Source: Pseudomonadota bacterium
GTDB lineage: Bacteria > Pseudomonadota > Alphaproteobacteria > Sphingomonadales > Sphingomonadaceae
Direction of reading: 5' to 3'
DNA: 8,718 bases
Assembly: GCA_023423775.1 (NCBI GenBank)
Contig: JAFAEZ010000151.1
Span: forward strand, 1-8,718
Shown here: positions 4,665-8,718 of the stretch, in pieces
How the letters are laid out: the number at the start of each line of letters is the position of its first letter
Numbering within the stretch: the stretch's first letter is position 1
Notes under the pieces: model-generated
Database searches by the model: none
What the model saw: the letters and a program-made list of their open reading frames with translations, nothing else
Told to the model about the DNA's origin: nothing
Program-made: the position numbers and the translations under genes

Positions 4665-6259
4665 GGAGCCTTGGTGCCCATCGGGCGGCTCTCCGGCGCG
4701 GGAGCTCCACCCTGCGTGCCGCGCTTCCAATCGATCCGATAGAGGTCGAAGCGGCGGTCGGAGAGGTTGCGCACCGTGCCCTCCGCACGCGCCCATGTAA
4801 GATCGGCGAGGTTGACGTCGGCGATGGTCAGCGTCTCGATATTCTCGCTCGCTTCGGCCGCCACCCCATCCCGCGCGAACGGGAAGTCGCACGGCGTCAG
4901 GATGCAGGATTGTGCATATTGCACGTCCATATTGTCGACGCCCGGGAGGTTGCCGACATTGCCCGAGAGCACGACGAAGCACTGATTCTCGATCGCGCGC
5001 GCCTGGGCGCAGTAGCGCACCCGCATATAGCCCTGGCGGTTGTCGGTGCAGAACGGCACGAAGATGATCCGCGCGCCCTCGTCGACCAGCCGGCGCGCCA
5101 GCTCCGGAAACTCGCTGTCGTAACAGATCAGCACGCCGATCGGGCCGACGTCGGTCTGGATCACGTCGACCGAGCTGCCGCCCTTGATCTTCCACCAATA
5201 AGCCTCGTTCGGCGTCGGGTGGATCTTCTCCTGGGCGTGGACCGAGCCGTCGCGCAGGCAGACATAGGCGACGTTCTGCACGCTGCCGTCATCGGTGCGC
5301 GTCGGATGCGACCCGCCGACGATGTTGATGTTGTAGCGCAGCGCCATCCGCGAAAGCTCGGCCACGATCGGCGCGCGATGCTCGGTCATGCGATCGATCG
5401 CTGCCATCGGCGACAGCGTCTCGGTCTCGAACGACAGCAAGGACATGGTGAACAATTCGGGGAACACGACGAAGTCGGCGCGATAGTCGGCGGCGACATC
5501 GACGAAATATTCCACGTTCTGCACGAACTCCGCGAAATCCTTCACGGCGCGTGCCTGGAGCTGGACCGTGGCCAGCCGCACGCTCTCGACGCCGCGCGGG
5601 ACGCGGAAGGCGGGCGGCTCACTCGGGTCCACATACGGATTGCGCCACACCATGTGCGCCGCGAACCCGCCCGACGCGCGGTCGAGCGGCAGATAGTTTT
5701 TGAGCACGCCGATCGGGGTGAAGCCGTTCGCCAGCTGAAAACCGATCACCGGATCGCGCAGCGTCCCCTCGCGCACCTGCTCCAGATAATCGTCCGGGCC
5801 GCTTACCTTCGCCCGGGCGCGCGCGAAACCGGGCATCCGGCCGCCGAACACGATGCCGTGCAGCTCCAGCCGTTCGGCCAGCGCGCGGCGCGCCTCATAG
5901 AGGCGCTTGCCGATCCGCAGCCCGCGCCGCCGCTCGTCGACCGCCATCTCGATGCCGTAGAGCCAGTCGCCGGTGGCATCGTGGCGGCTGCCGAAGCCGT
6001 TGCCGCTGATCGTCTCCCAGTCGTGTGGACCGAGCGCGACCGCCTCGTCGATCCGCGAGGACGCGCAATAGCCGACGATCGTGCCTTCCAGCACGGCCAC
6101 GAACTGCCCTTCAGGGAAATTGTTTATCTGGCCGAGAATATGCCCCGCGCTGTAATTTTCGACGCCGGGATAAGCGCGGCCGATCAGCGCCAGGATGCCC
6201 GGCACGTCGGAAGGAAGCGCATTGCGCACCCCCAGCCTGGCGGGGCTCTTCCGGGACAT
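4652..6259 (-). CDS. Bifunctional GNAT acetyltransferase / carbon-nitrogen hydrolase (nitrilase superfamily)
   Basis: A 535-residue fusion. Residues about 10-190 form a GNAT domain: VRNALPSDVPGILALI at the start, and the acetyl-CoA loop RRRGLRIGKRLY near 110-121, where the usual Gly after GL is Arg. As far as I recall this substitution is typical of the fused family. Residues about 225-510 form a nitrilase-fold amidohydrolase with the full catalytic set: Glu268 in FPELF, Lys345 in EKIHPTPNE, Cys379 in LICYDSEFPE and the second Glu352. The reaction class is hydrolysis or transfer at an amide C-N bond through a Cys thioester; the substrate is unknown and may be acylated or deacylated by the GNAT half. 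Start: the ATG at 6259, with GAGGAG 6 nt upstream; a GTG directly before it is less likely. It follows the DUF6481-like gene by 28 nt, so they may share a transcript. Cytosolic; no signal peptide. Confidence 0.93.
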   Translation of the reverse strand: MSRKSPARLGVRNALPSDVPGILALIGRAYPGVENYSAGHILGQINNFPEGQFVAVLEGTIVGYCASSRIDEAVALGPHDWETISGNGFGSRHDATGDWLYGIEMAVDERRRGLRIGKRLYEARRALAERLELHGIVFGGRMPGFARARAKVSGPDDYLEQVREGTLRDPVIGFQLANGFTPIGVLKNYLPLDRASGGFAAHMVWRNPYVDPSEPPAFRVPRGVESVRLATVQLQARAVKDFAEFVQNVEYFVDVAADYRADFVVFPELFTMSLLSFETETLSPMAAIDRMTEHRAPIVAELSRMALRYNINIVGGSHPTRTDDGSVQNVAYVCLRDGSVHAQEKIHPTPNEAYWWKIKGGSSVDVIQTDVGPIGVLICYDSEFPELARRLVDEGARIIFVPFCTDNRQGYMRVRYCAQARAIENQCFVVLSGNVGNLPGVDNMDVQYAQSCILTPCDFPFARDGVAAEASENIETLTIADVNLADLTWARAEGTVRNLSDRRFDLYRIDWKRGTQGGAPAPESRPMGTKAPGGG

Positions 6260-6287
6260 CACCCTCTCCTCATACCTGGAAGCGATC

Positions 6288-6614
6288 TTATTTCCGGCTC
6301 TTGCGTGCTGCGTAGCGGGCGTCGCGCGCCGCCTTCTTCTCAGCCTCGGTGAGAGGCGCGGGCGCAGAAGCGGCCTTGGCTTGGGCTTCCGCCCTGGCAG
6401 CGGCTTTCGCCTCCTTCGCGGCCTCGGCCGCGGCCTTCCTGGCGTCGCGCTTTTCGGCCTCGGCAGCTTCCCGCTTCAGGCGCGCGGCCTGGCGCTCGGC
6501 GACGAGCTTCTCGTCCAGTGGGGGCTTGGCGCGCAATTTATCGAGCGCCTTCTGCTTGGCTTCCGCCGCCCGACCGACCCTGTCTTGAAAAGACGGTCCT
6601 TGGTATGCCTTCAT
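6288..6614 (-). CDS. DUF6481-like Lys/Arg/Ala-rich helical protein
   Basis: A 108-residue protein beginning MKAYQGPSFQDRVGRAAEAK. It is extremely rich in Ala, Lys, Arg and Glu, with no Cys, no Trp and no membrane segment; residues about 35-83 should be one long charged helix. After an AP-rich break the C-terminus is TEAEKKAARDARYAARKSRK. The start MKAYxxPSFQxR and the end EKKAARDARYAARKxRK match what I know of the DUF6481 family, common in alphaproteobacteria and of unknown role; strong basicity hints at nucleic-acid or ribosome association. Start: ATG at 6614 to match the family start, with GGAG 10 nt upstream (a loose spacing). A longer frame from 6704 adds 30 Gly/Arg-rich residues and is not favoured. 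28 nt upstream of the GNAT/nitrilase gene on the same strand. Confidence 0.87.
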   Translation of the reverse strand: MKAYQGPSFQDRVGRAAEAKQKALDKLRAKPPLDEKLVAERQAARLKREAAEAEKRDARKAAAEAAKEAKAAARAEAQAKAASAPAPLTEAEKKAARDARYAARKSRK

Positions 6615-6853
6615 TCGTCCAGCGCTCCGCTTAGCTGATTTCGTGACGCCGCCGCCACGATATGCGATCGGCCCGCGCCCGCGCGCTCTTGGACCGATCT
6701 CCATATAAAGTCGATGTCGCCGCCCAAAGGTTCCCTTTGTCGGGGTGCGCTTTCAGCAAGCCCGCGCCCTCGCGGGAGAGGTCTGACGCAGCATAAGCCT
6801 TTGGCGCGGCTTAGGTGCTGGCACGACAGTCGGGACTGGGGATCCGGAAGGAA
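6615..6853. other. Intergenic region between DUF6481 gene and tRNA-Thr, with two hairpins
   Basis: No gene is supported in these 239 bases. Two perfect small inverted repeats occur: CAAAGG-ttc-CCTTTG (6725-6739) and CCCGCG-ccct-CGCGGG (6761-6776). Neither is followed by a T-run on the minus strand. They may separate the tRNA transcript from the DUF6481 gene. TTTATATG on the minus strand (6709-6702) could be a -10 for the DUF6481 gene, but no convincing -35 is seen at the right distance. Confidence 0.4.
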
Positions 6854-6929
6854 TGGTGCCGCTTAGGTGACTCGAACACCTGACCCCATCATTACGAATG
6901 ATGTGCTCTACCAGCTGAGCTAAAGCGGC
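6854..6929 (-). tRNA. tRNA-Thr (anticodon CGT)
   Basis: The minus strand folds into a complete 76-nt cloverleaf: acceptor GCCGCTT/AAGCGGC, D arm GCTC/GAGC, anticodon stem CATCA/TGATG with loop TTCGTAA (anticodon CGT at 6896-6894), T arm AGGTG/CACCT with loop TTCGAGT, discriminator A and an encoded CCA at 6856-6854. It reads the ACG threonine codon. No mismatches occur in any stem. Confidence 0.97.
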
Positions 6930-6946
6930 TTATCCCGGCGGGCGGC

Positions 6947-6975
6947 GCAATATCAGCGGGTTTGCGGAAAGACAA
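6947..6975 (-). promoter_or_regulatory. Predicted promoter of tRNA-Thr
   Basis: TTGTCT (6975-6970) and TATTGC (6952-6947) are spaced by 17 bp on the minus strand, followed by a GC-only discriminator (GCCGCCCGCC). This is the layout expected of a stable-RNA promoter under growth-rate or stringent control. Transcription would start about 10 nt before the mature 5' end at 6929. Confidence 0.5.
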
Positions 6976-7075
6976 GCACCGCTTTTCGCGCTTTCCACAA
7001 AGAGGCTTAACCGATTTGCAACCATGATGGGAGCAGGGTCCGGGCGGCACAGACTGGCGGCAAGGACGGCGACTC

Positions 7076-8341
7076 ATGGACGAATTCCGGGCATTCGACG
7101 ACGATGCCGACGCCGCCGGCGGCGACGTGGCCGCGATCGAGGCGCCGCCCGAGATCGGCACTGACGAGCGCCGGATGCATGTCCGCGCCTACAATTACTG
7201 GGTGTCGCTGCTCGACGGCCGCCCTTATCCGTCGATCGCCGACCTCGAACCGGCCAGTCTCGACGATTTCGGCCCGCACAGCGTGCTGCTCGATTTCACG
7301 AATTCGACCGACAATCCTTCCGTCGCTTTCCTAGGCCGCGAATTGCGCGAAGCCTGCGGCCTGGCCGGGGAAGTGCGCAGCGTAGCCGACGTGCCGAGCC
7401 GCTCGCTGCTGTCGCGGCTCACCGACCATTATCTGCAGATCATCGCCAATTGCGCGCCGATCGGCTTCGAGGCCGAGTTCGACGGGCAGAACGGCGCCAA
7501 CACGATGTATCGCGGCATCTTGATGCCGCTCTCGTCGGACGGCGATTCGATCGACTTCATCTACGGCGTGATCAACTGGAAGGAAGTGGCCGACGGCGAC
7601 ACCGCCGCGTCGATCGTCCGACAGGCGGATCGCCTGCTCAAGGCGCCGGTCCTCGCCAGCCCGGTCTGGGCCGACGGTCCGCGCGCCGAGCCGCTCGATG
7701 CGCCGCCGGTCGCCGACGACGACGAAGACCAGCTCAATTTCGAGCTCGGCCCCGACGCCGGCCTGGCCGACCGGCTTTGCGTGGCGCGCGATTGCGCCGG
7801 GGCGCTCCACGGGATCGAAGCGCGCAGCCGCATTGCGCTCTACCGCACGCTCGGCCTCGCTTATGATTTCGCGCTGGCGGCCGACGATAATGAAGAGGAT
7901 TATGCCGAGCTGCTCGAGGATGCCGGGCTGAAGGCCCAGGCGCGGGCGCCGATGACGCCGGTCGTCAAGCTCGTGTTCGGCGCCGATTACGACAAGGGCC
8001 GCCTCACCGAATATGCCGCGGCCTTGAGCCACGGTCGGCGCCTTGGCATCGAGGCCGGGGCCTTTGCCGATTTCCTTGAAAGCTTCGCCGGCGGTCTCAA
8101 GGGCGTGGTCGCGGCCGAACGCGCTGCCAAGCGGCCCGTGCCCAAGGCCGACCGCCGCGAAGCCAGCCGCGCCGCCTTGCGCCAGGCGCCGGCTCTGGCG
8201 GTAGTCGACGTGGAAGCCGAGGGCGACGAATTCGTCTTGCTGCTCGCGCGGCGCGAGGCCGACGGGAGGCTCGCCATCGTCGCTCCGGTCGCCGAGGACG
8301 AGAAGCTGATCGACCAGGCGATCCGTAGGAGCGACGCCTGA
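7076..8341 (+). CDS. PAS_5-like domain protein with an uncharacterised C-terminal half
   Basis: A 421-residue soluble protein. After an acidic N-terminus (1-30), residues about 35-170 resemble the alphaproteobacterial PAS_5 (formerly DUF1457) family: HVRAYNYWVSLLDGRPYPSI at 35-54, LLDF, a FLGRELREACG segment (85-94), SRSLLSRLTDHYLQII (108-123) and a closing FIYGVINWKE (161-170). PAS_5 proteins are thought to be sensory or regulatory. An acidic linker (about 195-225) leads to a mostly helical region (228-350), with ARSRIALYRTLGLAYDFALA, a PVVKLVFGADYDKGRLTEYA segment and GGLKGVVAAERA, then a short beta-like tail (373-405). I do not recognise this half as a named domain. No kinase, cyclase or DNA-binding motif is visible. 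Start: the ATG at 7076 with AAGGA (7062-7066) 9 nt upstream. Divergent from tRNA-Thr; same strand as the glutamate dehydrogenase gene 120 nt downstream. Confidence 0.88.
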   Translation: MDEFRAFDDDADAAGGDVAAIEAPPEIGTDERRMHVRAYNYWVSLLDGRPYPSIADLEPASLDDFGPHSVLLDFTNSTDNPSVAFLGRELREACGLAGEVRSVADVPSRSLLSRLTDHYLQIIANCAPIGFEAEFDGQNGANTMYRGILMPLSSDGDSIDFIYGVINWKEVADGDTAASIVRQADRLLKAPVLASPVWADGPRAEPLDAPPVADDDEDQLNFELGPDAGLADRLCVARDCAGALHGIEARSRIALYRTLGLAYDFALAADDNEEDYAELLEDAGLKAQARAPMTPVVKLVFGADYDKGRLTEYAAALSHGRRLGIEAGAFADFLESFAGGLKGVVAAERAAKRPVPKADRREASRAALRQAPALAVVDVEAEGDEFVLLLARREADGRLAIVAPVAEDEKLIDQAIRRSDA

Positions 8342-8373
8342 CTCGTTAAGGCTTGCGTGCGGGTCGTCCGGCC

Positions 8374-8403
8374 TTGCTCCCCTTGATCTGCCGGAGCATA
8401 TAG
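8374..8403 (+). promoter_or_regulatory. Possible promoter of the NAD-glutamate dehydrogenase gene
   Basis: TTGCTC (8374-8379) with CATATA (8397-8402, 17 bp) or ATATAG (8398-8403, 18 bp). It lies in the 120-nt gap before the ATG at 8462, where no convincing terminator is seen. A weak match in GC-rich DNA. Confidence 0.3.
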
Positions 8404-8461
8404 CCCCGCATTCCGGCCGGCACGCGCGAATGACCGGCGGTACGCCTTGGGAGCCTTCTTT

Positions 8462-8718
8462 ATGGACGCCGAACGCACGGGCGCGGATCATGCCGCTGAC
8501 CTGCCTTATCTCAACGCCCTTGCCCATGCTCTGGTCGACCATGCGCTCCCCGACGAACTGGACGGTTTTGGCGAGGCCAGCCGCCTCGACGCGACCCGCT
8601 TCGTCGCCGACGCGGCTGCGCAGCGCGCACCGGGCATCCCGGTCGTGTGCCTCGAATCCGTGGGCGGCGAAATCGGCCGCCGCCGCATGCGGCTTGCCAT
8701 CATCAACGACGACATGCC
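8462..8718 (+). CDS. NAD-dependent glutamate dehydrogenase (large, Bac_GDH type), N-terminal fragment
   Basis: Only the first 85 codons are present; the frame is open to the right edge. Start: the ATG at 8462 with GGGAG (8449-8453) 8 nt upstream. The peptide begins MDAERTGADHAADLPYLNAL and its last visible part reads LESVGGEIGRRRMRLAIIND followed by DMP. The RMRLAIINDDMP segment matches the conserved N-terminal region of the very large (about 1,500-1,600 residue) bacterial NAD-GDHs, called GdhZ in Caulobacter, which normally continues FLVDSV. The enzyme deaminates glutamate to 2-oxoglutarate with NAD+, mostly in catabolism. The catalytic domain is outside the window, so activity cannot be judged. 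Confidence 0.85.
   Translation, partial: MDAERTGADHAADLPYLNALAHALVDHALPDELDGFGEASRLDATRFVADAAAQRAPGIPVVCLESVGGEIGRRRMRLAIINDDM

Noticed and set aside
4649..6352. Plus-strand open frame of 567 codons
   Set aside because: Antisense to the GNAT/nitrilase gene, which has complete catalytic residues; this frame shows His/Arg/Asp-rich composition and no recognisable domain.
6615..6704. Longer N-terminus for the DUF6481-like gene from the ATG at 6704
   Set aside because: The extra 30 residues are Gly/Arg-rich, lack family similarity, and the ATG overlaps a possible -10.
6809..6869. GCTTAGGTG at 6809-6817 repeats the tRNA 3' segment at 6861-6869, suggesting an attachment-site remnant
   Set aside because: Only 9 bp match, no integrase or phage gene nearby, and the tRNA is intact; chance is adequate.
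8348..8375. AAGGC/GCCTT inverted repeat as a terminator after the PAS_5-like gene
   Set aside because: Stem of 5 bp with an 18-nt loop and no T-run.
7331..8542. Minus-strand open frame of 403 codons
   Set aside because: Antisense to the PAS_5-like gene and running into the glutamate dehydrogenase start; no domain and no RBS support.

Overview
The window is GC-rich, densely packed chromosomal DNA. Its families point to an alphaproteobacterium, most likely a sphingomonad: a CueR/CopA copper cassette with a Tat-exported copper protein, a DUF6481-type Lys/Arg/Ala-rich protein, a PAS_5-like protein, and the start of a large NAD-dependent glutamate dehydrogenase. The taxonomic placement is inferred from recognised families and base composition, not from a marker gene.

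Region 1 (1-3737, minus strand) is a copper-resistance operon, read from right to left. It encodes a Cu(I)-exporting P-type ATPase (copA), a CueR-type regulator (start overlapping the copA stop), a small secreted Met/Cys/His-containing protein, a small exported His/Cys-rich protein with three Cys-Cys pairs, and the Tat signal of a protein running off the left edge (probably the CopA/PcoA multicopper oxidase). A promoter with an elongated spacer and an internal dyad lies just before copA, as expected for CueR control. The likely scheme is cytoplasmic Cu(I) sensing by CueR, efflux by the ATPase, and periplasmic binding or oxidation by the downstream products.

Region 2 (3738-4429, plus strand) is divergent from the copper operon. 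It holds a four-helix membrane protein and an overlapping small XRE-family repressor. Their promoter is embedded in three near-contiguous 16-bp dyads of the form GTAAAG-N4-CTTTAC, a probable autoregulatory operator.

Region 3 (4434-6614, minus strand) contains a 48-residue glycine-rich membrane peptide whose promoter carries an 18-bp AT-rich palindrome. Upstream of it, in probable operon order, are a DUF6481-like protein and a GNAT acetyltransferase/nitrilase fusion. An intrinsic terminator overlaps the stop codon of the fusion gene.

Region 4 (6615-8718) has a tRNA-Thr(CGT) on the minus strand with its own promoter. On the plus strand are a two-part PAS_5-like protein and the N-terminus of NAD-glutamate dehydrogenase, cut by the right edge. 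No gap between genes exceeds 300 bases. No mobile element, CRISPR array or phage gene was seen. The least explained parts are the triple-dyad operator with its membrane-protein/XRE pair, the two small copper-operon proteins, and the palindrome-controlled 48-residue peptide.
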